Positions 47,044 to 58,943 of a stretch of DNA of 64,000 bases are shown piece by piece (positions within the stretch are counted from its first letter, which is position 1; the number at the start of each line of letters is the position of its first letter). The notes beneath the pieces are model-generated. The model searched no databases, was not told where the DNA came from, and was given only the letters and a program-made list of their open reading frames with translations. This DNA comes from Parastagonospora avenae f. sp. tritici 18332-5 (Eukaryota; Ascomycota; Dothideomycetes; Pleosporales; Phaeosphaeriaceae): assembly GCA_022559985.1 (NCBI GenBank), contig JAFJTR010000002.1, positions 930,001-994,000 on the forward strand. The letters run 5' to 3'. A program made the position numbers and the translations under genes.

Positions 47044-49004
47044 CTATCCCTCTCCGCCGCTTGCATTCTCATCCTCCGAGTCCTCCTCATACTTGGCCTG
47101 AGTCGATTTGTTGCCCATACTCTTCTTGGTTGCTTCAACGCCCCCGGAAGTCAGGTACAGGAACTGCGGGTCCTTGTAGTTGTCGAGATGTGTGAAGAAA
47201 GCGTTGAACCTGGTCATTGTTAGTGCCAGAAGGCAGGTAGAGGGATATTATAGACTCACTGATTACCCTGCGCCTCTTCCCGGAAGATGCGCTGGTAGAT
47301 CTCCCGCTCCTTGAAGTCTTCAATCTTGTCGTTGTACTTGTTGAAGTCAATCTTCTCGCGTCCAGCCTGCCTGGCGGACTTCTCGTTGTATGAGTCGAAC
47401 ACCGGGCGCTCGAGAAGCAGTCCCAGACCTGGAACCTTGGGTATCCGCACAATCTTGTTGCCGAAGCTCTCAAGCATGATTTGCGGGTTCGAGCCGCACC
47501 GCACAGTAAGCGCGGCCATGCCAACCATCTTCCTGATCTGATGCATCATGAAGCTCTGACCATGCACCTTCAAGCTCAACCACTCCGTGTCATTGATGAT
47601 GATAGGCTTCGGCGCCACTTTGAAGCTCTTGATGTATCGCTGTGCGGACTTGTCGCTGAACTTCTTTTGGACGGTGTAGTTGTGGAACTTGCGTGTTCCG
47701 AGGTAGTTGTCGAGAGCTGCCTGGACACGGGCTTGTCGCTCCGGAGAAATGCGGTAGGCTTTTTTTGCGGACAAGTAGGCCGCCTTGAGGGCCTTGACAG
47801 CTTCTTCCAGCGGGGAGACGTGGATGGTCTTTGAAGGTAGGGATACTGAGCCATCGGTGTCAGCATCGAGAGTCAAGTTCGGCTCCTGCTGTTGAATGGC
47901 ATCTACCATATCTTTCACCTCATCTTCGGGCTTGTCAACATTCATTGGCTCGCCGGCGTCGGGCTTGGCCGTCTCTTCTGCTGCCTCTTCCTTGGGTGGC
48001 GCGGGCTCCCTGCCTGCTGTGTCAATCGACGCATCGATCAAGGGATCACCTGGAGGCGCATCGACGGAGTCCTGTGCGTATAGAGCGTCCTCCACGAGCG
48101 GACGTATCGAGTCGTCCAAGCTGTCCAGGATAGGCTTGACGTACTTCTCCTCCGTCTCTGGCCAGAAATTGGCTACTTCGGCCTGTCTCGCGCGGTATGC
48201 GTCCAAGTCACCTTCCTGCTCTGCATACTCCTCCAGTTTCTTCCCGAGGAAGCTCGACGGGTGGGGTGGAAGGAAGGAGTGCGTGGGGATCAAGTACTCG
48301 TACCAGCGGGAGTCGCACGCCTGGTAGCAGCTGAATGCACCGGTCGTCCGCTGGATGCCCCACACCCTGATCTGCTCCGAGAGGTGGCTGTTGATCTTCT
48401 CGATGATGTCGTCCTCCTCAATGATCAACTTCAAAGAAATGACGTTACCAGCAGCGTGGACGCCTTTGTCCGTGCGGGCGCATCGGACGAGAGATGACTT
48501 CTTGGGGTCGTCGGCGTTTGCTTTCGAGATGGCACCCGCAGCAACGAATGCGGTGAACAGGTCGCCCTCAATGGTCTTCTGCTTGTTGTCGATTTGCATG
48601 CCCTTGTAGCCAGTGCCCGAGTAACCGATCATGACAGCGACTTTGCGCTTCGGCCTGCGCTCCTCGGCCTCGACCTCTTCGGCGGGGAACGCAGCGGGCA
48701 GGGCGGGCTTCTCGTTCTCGCCCTTCTCCTCGTGGTCCTTGTTTCTGTTTTGTTGTTCGGCATTGCGGCCTCGGCGGTCTAGTTGTGCGGTTCTGCTTAG
48801 TTAGAGCTGCGCATGCGCGAGCTTGCTTAGCACTCACTTATGCTCCTTACGCCCCATATTTCTCTTCTTATCCGGACGGCTGCCGTGCTGAAGAGATCGA
48901 CCGCCTCTGCCTCCCCGCTTGCCGCCGCCGCGGTCCTCCCATTTGCGCTTCCTGTCGCGATTCGACGAGCTATTGCCACCGCGGGGGCCCTCGTTGTCGG
49001 ACAT
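47044..49004 (-). CDS. PUS1: tRNA pseudouridine synthase Pus1
   Basis: Makes pseudouridine in tRNAs (notably positions 26-28 and 34-36) and some other RNAs; nuclear. Exons 49004-48838, 48792-47260 and 47209-47044 give 621 residues. Exon 1 encodes a basic Arg/Gly-rich tail (SDNEGPRGGNSSSNRDRKRK). The 45-bp intron joins it to a charged segment and the catalytic core: VMIGYSGTGYKGMQ, VRCARTDKGVHAAGNVISLK (catalytic Asp in ARTDKGVHA), CDSRWYEYLIPTH, and HGQSFMMHQIRKMVG. A low-complexity acidic insert (roughly residues 290-350) is unusual in length. Exon 3 completes QFNAFFTHLDNYKDPQFLYL. Of interest because an interrupted tRNA gene lies 10 kb away. Confidence 0.94.
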
Positions 49005-49421
49005 GGCTGCAATTGAAATTTTCTGGGCAGTTTGCTCCACGGAGTGAAGCGCGCAAACATGTGGTGGGGAGAAAAGTGAGAGCAGCTGGAGCTAAAGTGG
49101 GGACCTGGAGAGCTTCCTTTGATTTTCTCGAAACTTATCGATACGCTACCGTAGTGCTGCCTGCGCCACAGCCAGAGCTACCGCGGCCTTTACTTCCTGC
49201 GCTTGCACTTTCGATTCCTCCCTTCAACCTTGTATACACCCTCACATCAAACATCCCGAGGGCAAGTGATATACATAGTACGGGGCCTGCAGGAAACGTT
49301 CGACGCAGTCTCCAACTCGCCCTGACCGCAATTCTCGAGGAGCGAGCGCCGGCGCATCCATCGCTGTAGTCAAAGCCACTGCTGCCTTCAAGTTTTCCCC
49401 TACGCATCCTCGCCCACCACC
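49005..49421. promoter_or_regulatory. Divergent promoter, PUS1 / TFIIE alpha
   Basis: 417 bp between opposed start codons. Open frames here overlap both promoters and look like chance. Confidence 0.4.
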
Positions 49422-50708
49422 ATGAAGGACCCCGTCGAGACGGCCAAGCAGCTCGTGCGGACAGTAGTGCGCATGTTCTACGAGATCGAGCACGTGGTCG
49501 TCATGGATGCGCTCTGCTACCACGGCGCGCTGCCTGTCAACGACCTCGTCCTTGTCCTCGAAGCTGGAAAGAACACAAAGCACGTGGGCAAGATCGTGGG
49601 AAAGCTCAAGGAGGCAGGCATGTGTGCTGTGTAGGTATCACGTTTGCGATTGGTAAGCAGCACTGACTGGCCCAGATACACGCAGCAAGTCATGCGCGAG
49701 GGCGCAACAAAGCAGACCAGCCGCGAGTACTACTACATAGACTACCGACGCGCCATCGACGCCTGCAAGTACAAGATCCACAAGATTGACGAGATGGTCA
49801 AGAAGAATGCGAAGCCGACTGCCGAGAAAGCTGAGCTCAAGTGCGCGCGCTGCAAATCACAATATACAACCATGGACGTCCTCAACAGCATCGATCCGGA
49901 ACCGTCAGCTGATTCGAGTGGATTTCTGTGCTTGAGGTGTGGCCATCCACTAGACGAGATAGACGCAGGTGGCCAGGCCGATGATATAGCAGACGACACG
50001 CCGGCCAAGTTCAACAAGATGTTTAGTCCGCTCTTGAACCTCATGGCCGAGATAGATCAAATGAAGATTCCACACGTAGAGGGCAAGGACGCAGTTGATG
50101 CGAAGATTGACTTGCCGCGCGACAAGAACATCGACCCTGGCACAAGACACGAAGTTGTCGAGACTGTTGTTGCGAGACCCACGGCGGTCAGGGGCATAGA
50201 TACTGGGCCAGAAAAGATCAGCATTCAGATCAGCTCGACAGCTGAGCAGAATGAAAAGCAACGCGCAGCTGAGAAGGCACGGAAAGCCAAGACTGACACG
50301 CAAAACCAGCTTCCGGAATGGCACGTTCGATCCACTGTGATCAAAGATGCAAATGGCACTGCTACCACTGTCAGGGAAGAGTCGAACGGCACAGACTCGA
50401 CACTCATCAAGACAGAAGCTCCCGAGGCCGCGGGCGCTGAACAGGATCTGTCCGTCGTCTTTGCTCGATTGGAAGCTGAACGACAGAAGACTATCCAAGA
50501 CGCCGAGGACGATGAGGACGACGATGATGATGATGACGATGAGTTTGAAGATGTGGCTGTAGGCACCCCAAGCACGGTTCCTGATGCAAAGCGGGTGAAG
50601 CTTGAGTCTTCGGCTGCACCCACGCCCTCCAACGCAGCGACGCCAGCAGCATCGAACGGCGAAGGTGGAGACGAGAGTGAAGAGGACGAGTTTGAGGATG
50701 TGAATTGA
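49422..50708 (+). CDS. TFA1: Transcription factor TFIIE alpha subunit
   Basis: Subunit of general factor TFIIE, which recruits and stimulates TFIIH at RNA polymerase II promoters. Exons 49422-49630 and 49676-50708, 413 residues. The winged-helix N-terminus (VVRMFYEIEHVVVMDALCYH, VGKIVGKLKEAGMCAV) continues over the 45-bp intron into YTQQVMREGATKQTSREYYY. A zinc ribbon follows (CARCKSQY ... FLCLRCGHP). The C-terminal half is charged, with a poly-Asp stretch near residue 350 and an acidic end (DESEEDEFEDVN), as in the family. Confidence 0.94.
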
Positions 50709-51072
50709 AATTCTGCATAGCGCTGGCGTTGGGTGAATCATGGAAATGGCGTTCTATACCATTTAGATGTAAAAAGGCTCTTGCCCGTTGCGGACGAGCA
50801 AAAATTGGCATGTATTTGTAGATCAGAGCTCAATATAATAAAATCTATCTCGTGAAGACGCGTCTGCACCTTGCAATACCCAGATACGTCGCTTCAGCCC
50901 TACGCGCGACGCCGAGGGAGGTTTAGGCGAAAGTCCGACATCCCACTTCATCCCCGCGTGCTCCAACAAGCCGTCTACACATCGACAATAGCCTGCGCCC
51001 ACCACATTCCCGCCACCAATACGGACGCTCTGCAGATCTGCCCATGGACAACACGATATAATACCCTCGATC
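50709..51072. other. TFA1-SRP72 spacer
   Basis: About 360 bp holding the TFA1 3' end and the SRP72 promoter. No gene seen. Confidence 0.45.
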
Positions 51073-53096
51073 ATGACCGCCTCAGCAAAACCCCTCGCCT
51101 CACTCCTCGCACAAGCTTCGCTAGAGGACCACGACGAGGTCCTCAAAGCTGCCAATGGCACGATCAAGAAGTCGAAAACAGATCTTGAGGCACACCATGT
51201 AAAGGCGGTCGCTCTGCTCAATCTGGACCGCTATGAGGACGCATTAGAAGTCTTCGAGAACACAAAAGCGCTGCAAGAGAAGGCGGCGTTTGAATATGCA
51301 TATGCGCTGTACAAGACAGGCAATGCCGCAAAAGCTGTCAAGATTGCCGAGGCATCAGGATCGACAGGAGGCCGCGGATCAAAGCACATGCTTGCGCAAG
51401 CTGTACGTGGTGCAGGCAATGGTGCAGTCAGAACACGGTGGCTAACAGGCGCAGGCATACCGGTCGGAAAACTTCGCGCAAGCAGCCAAAATATACAAGG
51501 AGCTTGCCAACCAGCCTGTCGAAGACGAAGAATACGATATTCGCATCAACTCGGGCGCTGTCGATGCGCAATTGGAATGGACAGGCCAGGGCGAGCTGGC
51601 GCAGAAGAAGAAGCCCACACGCGAGGATCTGGAGGTGTTTGAGACGGCTTTCAATGCGGCGTGCGGAAGCATATCGCGGGGCGAGCTGGCGCAAGCTGAA
51701 GTGTGCTTGAAGAGAGCCAAGGACCTTTGCAATGCGGCGTCGGATCTGAGCGAGTCGGAGAAGCAGGCAGAGTTGATGCCGATTACAGTGCAGCAGGTCT
51801 ATGTTATGACGCAGCTGGGCAAGATTGACGAGGCAGAGGCGCTGGCTTCGAGCATCCCGTTCGCAGAGTATGTCATGCTTATACAATCTGTGTACTCCAG
51901 CTAACAACCGCAGAATCAAGGAGCTGTCTACCCGCTACATCGCCCAGGTCAACAGCATCGCCGCCTCAAAAGAGCTCTCGAACCCATACCGCTCCCACCG
52001 CCTCTTCCACTCCTCACCAAAGCCCCCCGTGACAGACCAGCACTTCTCTTTCCAATCCAACATCCTCCAACAAGACGAATATGTCATCTCCCTGCTTTCC
52101 CAAAAAGTCGCCGGCGTCGCATCGTCCACCGAAAAAGTCATCTCCGCGACTCCATCGCCCTCCCTCGCACCTGCCGTCAACATGGCCGCCGTCCTCAACG
52201 CCGCCGCCCACGCCCGCAACGCCGAAACAAACAAATCCGCCCTCAAGGAAATCATTCCCCTGCTCGAAAAGCGCCCCACAGACGTCGGCCTCCTCCTCAC
52301 CATCACACACCTCTACGTCCTGACCAACAACTTCGCCGCCGCCACCCACCTGCTCGAATCCTTCTTCACGCGCCTCGAGCACAGCGGCTCTGCGTCGGAT
52401 CTAGACGTGCGCTTCGCCCCCGGGCTCATCGCTTCCCTCGTCGCCCTGTACGCCACGCAATCCCGCCCCGGCGCCGCGAAAGCACAACTCGCCGCTGCGG
52501 CGCAGTACTGGCGCACGCAGACTCAGCAGCCTTCAAAGGCCCTCATGGTCGCCGCGGGTACCGCGCTGCTCGACACGCACAACCCCGCGCACGTCGCGCA
52601 GGCCGGCGACATCTTCCAGAGCTTGTACGACCAGGACAATGAAGACAGGGCGGCTGTTGCGGGCCTGGTCGCCGCGTGGAGTATTCACAAGCCGCAGGAT
52701 ATACCGCCGGAGCTACTTTCGTATCTGCCCGAGGCGGCGAGGCTGATTGCGGACGTCGATGCCGCCGCGCTGGAAAGTGCGGGCGTCCCGCTGTCCACGC
52801 AGACCATTGATGTCGCGCGCAAGCGCAGCCTCGCGCCGAGCAAGCCGGTGCATGCGCGTGCGAAGCGCCTAAGGAAAGCGCGCGTGCCCAAGGAGTATGT
52901 CGAGGGGAAGAAGGTGGATGAGGAGCGGTGGCTGCCGATGCGCGATCGCAGCTACTACCGGCCGAAGGGGCGGAAGGGGAAGAAGCGTGCGGAGGGGTTG
53001 ACGCAGGGCGGGGTCGTGAGTGAGGAGAAGGGGAGTGCGCCGACGCAGGTGAAGAAGGAGGTCAAAGGGAAGAAGAAGAAGGGGGGCAAGTGGTAG
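51073..53096 (+). CDS. SRP72: Signal recognition particle subunit SRP72
   Basis: Scaffold protein of the signal recognition particle, binding SRP68 and 7S RNA for ER targeting. Exons 51073-51402, 51455-51867 and 51914-53096, 641 residues. N-terminal TPR-type helices (HHVKAVALLNLDRYEDALEV, FEYAYALYKTGNAAKAV, YRSENFAQAAKIYKELA, ISRGELAQAEVCLKRAKDLC) lead to a helical middle. The C-terminal basic RNA-binding part contains ARAKRLRKARVPKEYVEGKK, DEERWLPMRDRSYYRPKGRK and a Lys-rich end. Both introns (52 and 46 bp) carry CTAAC branch sites. Convergent with DRS2, whose stop is only 137 bp away. Confidence 0.94.
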
Positions 53097-53232
53097 ATTA
53101 CACTACTCGGGACGTGGCAGGGTGGTAGGTGGTGAGGTAAAATATGTTTATACCACACATATGCCATCATTCTACATATGTTCCAATAAAAACGCCCGAA
53201 TGGATAATTGCTGACAACCAATGTGTGTCGTC

Positions 53233-56200
53233 TTATCGCCGACTACTCTCCAACTCGCCATACCGCCCTCGCGCAACCGTCGTGTCATACGCCTGCAGCA
53301 CTCTTGCCTGACTCTCGTCCGTCTGACTAAACGCATACCCGCGCTGTTTGCGCATACGCTGCACCTGCCTAACCTTGCGGATCGCTTTCTGGAACTGCTC
53401 CATCCTATGCACTCGTTAGCCAGAATCCCAAAATCAAATTAAATCTCGGGGTGTTAGGTGTTTTACATACCTTGGTCTATAATCCTGAATATTATACTTC
53501 TGAATCTCCTGCACATGATGATACGCTTGGGGGAAGTACATGCGCTTGGCATACTTCCACGCAAAGTCTCTGACCAGACAAAGCGGCGGCAGAACAACGA
53601 CCATGGCCCAGAAGCGCGGGTCCGGAAAAAGTCGTTCGATGACGCCAATGTATTCGTGGCTGATACCCGCCTTGGGCGCGACAATGGCGTATATCGGCAT
53701 GAGGATGAACCACAACAGAAAACTCCCAGGGATGGCGAGGAACGTGTACTTTGTCCAGATATTGGTGATGAGCGAGGCTTTGAGGAGGACGGTGGCGAGA
53801 TTGGCTGTGTAGGACGCGGTGCCCCAGACCCAGTGGCCGGCGTTACGGCCGTCCCATTGCGGCCAGTCGTAGAGGATGATGGCCTGGCTGCCAAAGTACA
53901 AGATGAGTGAGTGGTAGAAGCCGTTGGCGACCCAGGACCAGAAGCTGTGCATGCGGAAGAAGACGCCGGATTGGCTGAGGCGATAGAGCTGCGGGTAGCG
54001 ATCGAGCAGGCGCGCACTGACGAATTGGTCGAAGATGCCGATGACGAACGGGGGTGCGGCGGTGAAGAAGACGTTGTAGAAAGTGAGGGTCCATGATTCG
54101 TAGATGATCTGGCCGGAGAAGGCGTTTTGGAATGAGTACCAGAACTGCGTCATGAACATGGCAATGTTCTTGTAGAAGGAGTAGAGGATCACTTTGCTGA
54201 CGCGCTGGTAGGACCATGCGCCGTGCACGAGGAGGAGTTTGCGCAGGTAGCGGAATTGGCCGATAGATATGTCGGCTGAGCGCGCGGCTTGGAGGCCTTC
54301 CATACCGGAGATACCGACGCCGACGTGGGCGGCTTGGATCATGGAGACGTCGTTTGCACCGTCACCGATGGCGAGGAGGATAGACTTGAGATGGCGCTTG
54401 ACAAGCTTGACGACCAGAGCTTTCTGTAAAGGTGAGACACGGCAACAGATAACCGCCTTGCATTTCACTGCCAGGTCCAAGAACTCCTTCTCGAGATCAC
54501 GCTCAAGGGCGTAGGTCAATGATTTTCCATCGATAACAAGAGCAAGGACGTCCATTTCGTGCTGGCCGCCCTGCGACTGGCTCGTGATGGCTTGGAACTT
54601 CTTGCGAATGTTGTCGCGAGTGGCGTCTTTGGTCTCTTCGTTGATTATGAGGAGCGACATGTCTTCGCTGATCAGCTTGCAACTCATACCAATGTTGATG
54701 GCTGTCTCTTGGCGATCGCCAGTCAAAACCCAGACCTTGATGCCGGCGGACTGCAATGTCGCAATCGTGTCAGGAACGCCGTCCTGAAGTTTGTCTTCGA
54801 TGGCAGTTGCGCCGAGTAGAGTGAGGTCGTGCTCGATGAGTTCCGCAGCCTTGTCCAACTCCTCGGCACGGTTTCCGCTGACAGTCGTCTGGGCAGTGTT
54901 GAAGATCTGCCACCACTCCTGGAACTCGTTCTCTGGAATTTCACGATAAGCGAGACAGAGCGTACGAAGGCCTTCCGCAGCATATTCCTCAAGATGCGTC
55001 AGTGTAGTCTCGACATAAGGGTTGTTATCCTTGGCGAGTCGCTCGAGAATGACCGTATCGGCGCCCTTGGTGTAACAGACAATCTTTCCCTCTGGCGTTC
55101 GGAAGATCGTAGACATGCGCTTCCTGGTAGAGTTGAACTCGCAAATGGCCAGGATCTCGTATTCCTGCTCGCGACCGTCCGCCTCGATGATGACTGCGCG
55201 AGGTTTACGCGCGATGAACTTGTATCCAAGCAAGACCGCTCCTTCAACGAGCGCACCCTCGTCAGGAGACGCTGCCTGGTACTTAATGGCGCCCTTCTCA
55301 CCACCTCGTTCTGGGATGACCGTGTGACATGTCGAAAGCAGAGTGAGAAAGTTCTTGATGATCTCCCGAGAGTGATGGGTTTGGCGGTTGCGTTCCAACG
55401 CCTTGAAGTCATGGATACCAACCTCAACGCCGTCTTCGACTGTAGCCCGCCTGTCTTCCGGTATTTCATCCGCGTACTGAATGCCAGCGATAGATGACTG
55501 CTTGAACTCCATCACATTACATGTCAGAGTACCAGTCTTGTCGGAGAAGATGTATTCGATCTGACCCAGCTCTTCGACTAGGGACGATGTACGACAATTC
55601 GCAGGGGTATCGGTTGGTTCGTAGTATATATCCAAGTCGGAGTCAATCAGGGTACCGGTGTAGTATTTGACGATTTCGATGGTGACGAAGAGAGAGATGG
55701 GCACAAGGTTGGAGTACAAGACCCAGTACGTTAGCAAGTCACGGAAGAATTGTTTCGCTCCGTTGAAGGCCTCTAACTTGAGGTAGTCCAGACTGTTGCG
55801 TTGTCTTGATTGAATGATCACATCGCCAATGGAACTGACGATACTCAGACAAATGAGAATGATGACGAGCATGAGAATCTGCTTGTTCACCATTCTCTCT
55901 ACTGCAGTCGTCTTGATGGGGGTAGCAGTGGCATTTCTCATGAGTTTCGTCTCGTGGCCGGTGAAGACGACAACACCATGGATCCAAGGGGTATTTCGAA
56001 GCGTGGCGCCACGCAGCAGTAGCTGATCGGGCTGTAGGGGCAGCTCCTTCTCTCCGCCGCCCGCTGCGATGGTCAGCGTCGCTTCGTAGGTGTAGAGACT
56101 ACTGTTGGGCTGTTCGGATCGAATTTTGCCGCCCAAGCGTGCCAGTTCAGCAGGACTGACAAAATCAGCGGTCTCCGGAATAGCTTGCTTGATCTTCAAA

Positions 56201-57369
56201 TTGGTCTCGCCGTCGAGATTGGCCGTCTCAATGTAGCAGAGACCTTCTGGTTCTGATGAGGCTAGAAGGACCAGATCGGCGGGGAAAGGTGATTCGGACT
56301 GAACTCGGACAATATCTCCGACGGAGACATTGATCCACTTGGTGTCTTGAAATGCTGACCCCTTCAGAACCTGCGCCTTGGAGTTATTCAGTTGCGCATC
56401 CGACTGCTTGCGCCGGTAATCTTCAATGTACTCCTTGATAGCTGACACTAGCAACACAATGGCAAGCGGGACAATGGTGGTGAATCGCGACGTGGGCGAA
56501 ATACCGGGTATCTGTTGCAAAACGGCGGTGAACAAGAAAAACAGATTGGCGTATTTGGAGAATTGCTCGTATAAGAACTTGGGCAGGAAGGTGATGACGT
56601 TGTATTTGGACGTCGAGATGTGGTTGTCGACGTATTTGTTTGCCGAGTTGGCGGGCGGGTTGTTGAGGTGAATCATGCGTGGACCCAGTGTAGACGGGTC
56701 TGGCGCTCCACGGCCAAAGCCAAACTTGAAGACACCGGGTGTACTCTTCTTCTTGGCCGGCTCGTCGTCGTGGTAGGCGCTTGGTTGCGGCTGGCCTTGC
56801 TGTCCCGCATTCTCAGTCAGTGGCAGGTCCATCTCCGAGTAGTCCTGGCCCCGCCCGAACATGTTCTTCACTCGCCCCGTCAGGCCGCCTCCCAGACTTA
56901 GGATACTATTCCTGTTGTGTGCATTCTTGGACGACCCGCGCTGTATGCCTGGCGACCCGGCCTCAAATGCGCCACCCGCAGCGTAGTAGCCTTGCGTGGA
57001 GTGGCCATCATCGTCGGCCATGTCTGCGTCCGAGTATCGCTGGTAGTTGTGCAGGTCGGATGTCTGCGAATACGCCCGCCCTCCTCTGCCCCCTCCCTCC
57101 TGCAGGAAGGGCGGCTGCGCAGGAGGAGCGCCAGGCCCTCCCGGTAAGCCCGCCGTGGGCCTGCCGCCGCCGACAAAATCGTCGTACGAGACGGATGGCC
57201 GGCCGGGCGGCGCATTGTCGGAGCTGTCTATGTCGTAGCGGTCGAGGAGTTCATGGTCATTGACGGGCGGTCGTGCGCCCGAGTAGTATGTGGGCTGGTG
57301 GTCGTGGTCGTCAAAGTCAATTAGGTTGTCGCTGTGAACCGTCTGTCCATGCGGAGGCCTGCCGGCCAT
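53233..57369 (-). CDS. DRS2: P4-type phospholipid flippase (Drs2 family)
   Basis: Aminophospholipid flippase of the trans-Golgi and endosomes, moving phosphatidylserine to the cytosolic leaflet. Exon 1 is 57369-53471, exon 2 is 53404-53233; 1356 residues. Start at MAGRPPHGQT; a TTG three codons upstream is not used. A Gly/Pro-rich disordered N-terminus (about 230 residues) precedes TM segments. Seen are NLDGETNLKIKQA, FSDKTGTLTCN (phosphorylated Asp near residue 608), TKGADTVILERL, VWVLTGDRQETAINIG and GDGANDVSMIQAAHVG. The 66-bp intron (GTATGT, GCTAACG, ATAG) replaces a spurious tail by the conserved Drs2 C-terminus (RMRKQRGYAFSQTDESQARV, RGRYGELESS). Confidence 0.95.
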
Positions 57370-58723
57370 AGCGGCCAAAAGTTTATGCGGGCGCTATCTT
57401 CACGCAGTCCTACTGCTGTGTGCGCTCATATGAGGAAGTCCGTCTCTTGTGTCTCGGTGCCACGTTTGTCGTGTTGCGCGCGGGCGGATGCGGACGTCTG
57501 GCGATATTGCGTAAGCTATCGGGTGTGAACACGCAGCGCCAGAGCCTGGCTTGAGTTCTGGGCGATGCAAGAAACGGCGAGGTCGTGAGTATCGTTGATG
57601 TCGTGACAAGGACGCGAGAGGTATTTGCTGATGTCGTCAGAGCCCGTGGCATGTGTCGTTCGGAAAGTTTTGGCTGGAGCTGGGAAGCTGCAATGCACCG
57701 ATGCACGGGCCCGGATCGTGAGGCAGTGCGTACCCTGGACAACTTGGAACAGATGTATTCGTCTTGACCTTGACACACGTTTCGAGCGAGATGGTTATGA
57801 TCTGATGGGTACACCAGAGTCACTCCCGTCAAGTATGCGCCTCAGACCTTCTTTAACGCCGCCGTGTCTTTCCCGTTTGCGCACAGCGCCCCGTTTGACA
57901 GGGCGGGCGATGTTGATGGCTCGGCACCAAGCCTCAACTCGGTTCCTTAACCATGACCTTTACATACTGCTTAAGTTTCACTGCACCTGGGAAACCGTCT
58001 GTTTGAATATCACTTCTGCGTCCAAGCCGGCGCTTTCAACTATTCACTATGCAACATTTTGCAGGACTTTGATCCAGCCAAGTCAAGATTGACATCGTTC
58101 GCAGCTCAAGTCCGAATCGTGGAATGTGGCGTAGTCCCTTGCAACCGAAAATCTGGGGCTTGCTGGACGCCCAAAATAGCCTGCCGCGTAACTTGGGTGG
58201 TCAGCGCTGAAGTACAACCTTGAGAACCGCGCAAGCAGAGCGAGTCACAATTTCGCGCTTTTATTGCCATTCCATGGCTGCCGTATGAGGTATGAAGTAC
58301 GACGAGTCTTGGAAGTCAAATGGCATGTTGCGCGTGGCGCAGTGAGTACGTCCGTGCCTGGTAGTTTTGAAGGGCCTCGAGGCGAATATCGGAGTATAGA
58401 AAAAGTGATAAATATCGTGTAATTCCATTCGAATGTCTCGATGTCTATATTGGCCAAGGAAAAGAGGACAAGACAGAACAAAGTAGAAACTTGATTGTTC
58501 CTGTAGCTAGGCATGTCTCAAGCAAGCAATGAATTCATTCGCTTCCATCCGGCCCACCGTACTAAATTATTTCGTCGGCGTGCGGGGAACACCCATCCAC
58601 CAGCGAAGAGTCACAGCAAAAATCAGCGAATATTTCCCCGCCACGGTATCGTCCTCTTATGACTGCGCGTCCAAATCAACTACTAGAAATATTTCATCTA
58701 ATTTTCTACCGCTCCATAAAACA
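57370..58723. other. Spacer between DRS2 start and the tRNA-Lys gene
   Basis: No supported protein gene; should contain the DRS2 promoter at its left end. Nothing else recognised. Confidence 0.45.
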
Positions 58724-58734
58724 GCCTGGTTAGC

Positions 58735-58786
58735 GTACGTTCCAACCCTACCCATCCAGCTCCTTCCTCATCTAACACCCTCCTAG
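58735..58786 (+). other. Spliceosomal-like intron in the tRNA D-arm (52 bp)
   Basis: Sits between tRNA positions 11 and 12. Starts GTACGT, has CTAAC at 58772-58776 and ends CCTAG, ten nt after the branch motif. Length and signals equal those of mRNA introns in this window. Removing it restores GCTC of the D-stem exactly. Confidence 0.8.
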
Positions 58787-58812
58787 TCAATCGGTAGAGC
58801 GTGAGACTCTTA

Positions 58813-58843
58813 GGTTTCACTTTCTCAGAAAGCGATTGATCCA
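58813..58843 (+). other. Canonical tRNA intron after position 37 (31 nt)
   Basis: Lies one base 3' of the anticodon, the standard place for introns cut by the tRNA splicing endonuclease. It contains AAAG, able to pair with the CTT anticodon as usual. It lacks GT-AG ends. Confidence 0.85.
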
Positions 58844-58859
58844 ATCTCAAGGTTGCGGG

Positions 58860-58908
58860 GTAAGCAACTCTCCAGCCCTTCCATCCGAATCCCTCTAATT
58901 CCGGACAG
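58860..58908 (+). other. Spliceosomal-like intron in the tRNA T-arm (49 bp)
   Basis: Sits between positions 53 and 54, exactly at the stem-loop junction. Starts GTAAGC, has CTAAT at 58895-58899 and ends GGACAG. Removing it restores a five-pair T-stem and the TTCGACC loop. Confidence 0.8.
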
Positions 58909-58936
58909 TTCGACCCCCGCATCGGGCTTTGAGTTC

Positions 58937-58943
58937 TTTTTTT
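58937..58943 (+). terminator. Pol III terminator of tRNA-Lys
   Basis: Run of seven T starting nine nt after the last tRNA base; the normal stop signal for RNA polymerase III. Confidence 0.8.

Larger units (their letters stand above)
58724..58928 (+). tRNA. tRNA-Lys(CTT) interrupted by three inserts
   Basis: Four exons: 58724-58734, 58787-58812, 58844-58859 and 58909-58928, 73 nt in total. Joined, they form a perfect cloverleaf. Acceptor GCCTGGT pairs with ATCGGGC (two G-U pairs). D-stem GCTC pairs with GAGC around a loop with A14, G18, G19 and A21. Anticodon stem TGAGA pairs with TCTCA around loop CTCTTAA (anticodon CTT). Variable loop is AGGTT. T-stem GCGGG pairs with CCCGC around TTCGACC. 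The discriminator is T73. No stretch of the unspliced DNA gives a cloverleaf, because the D-stem and the T-arm are each cut by an insert. Seven T follow at 58937-58943, a Pol III terminator. Confidence 0.9.
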
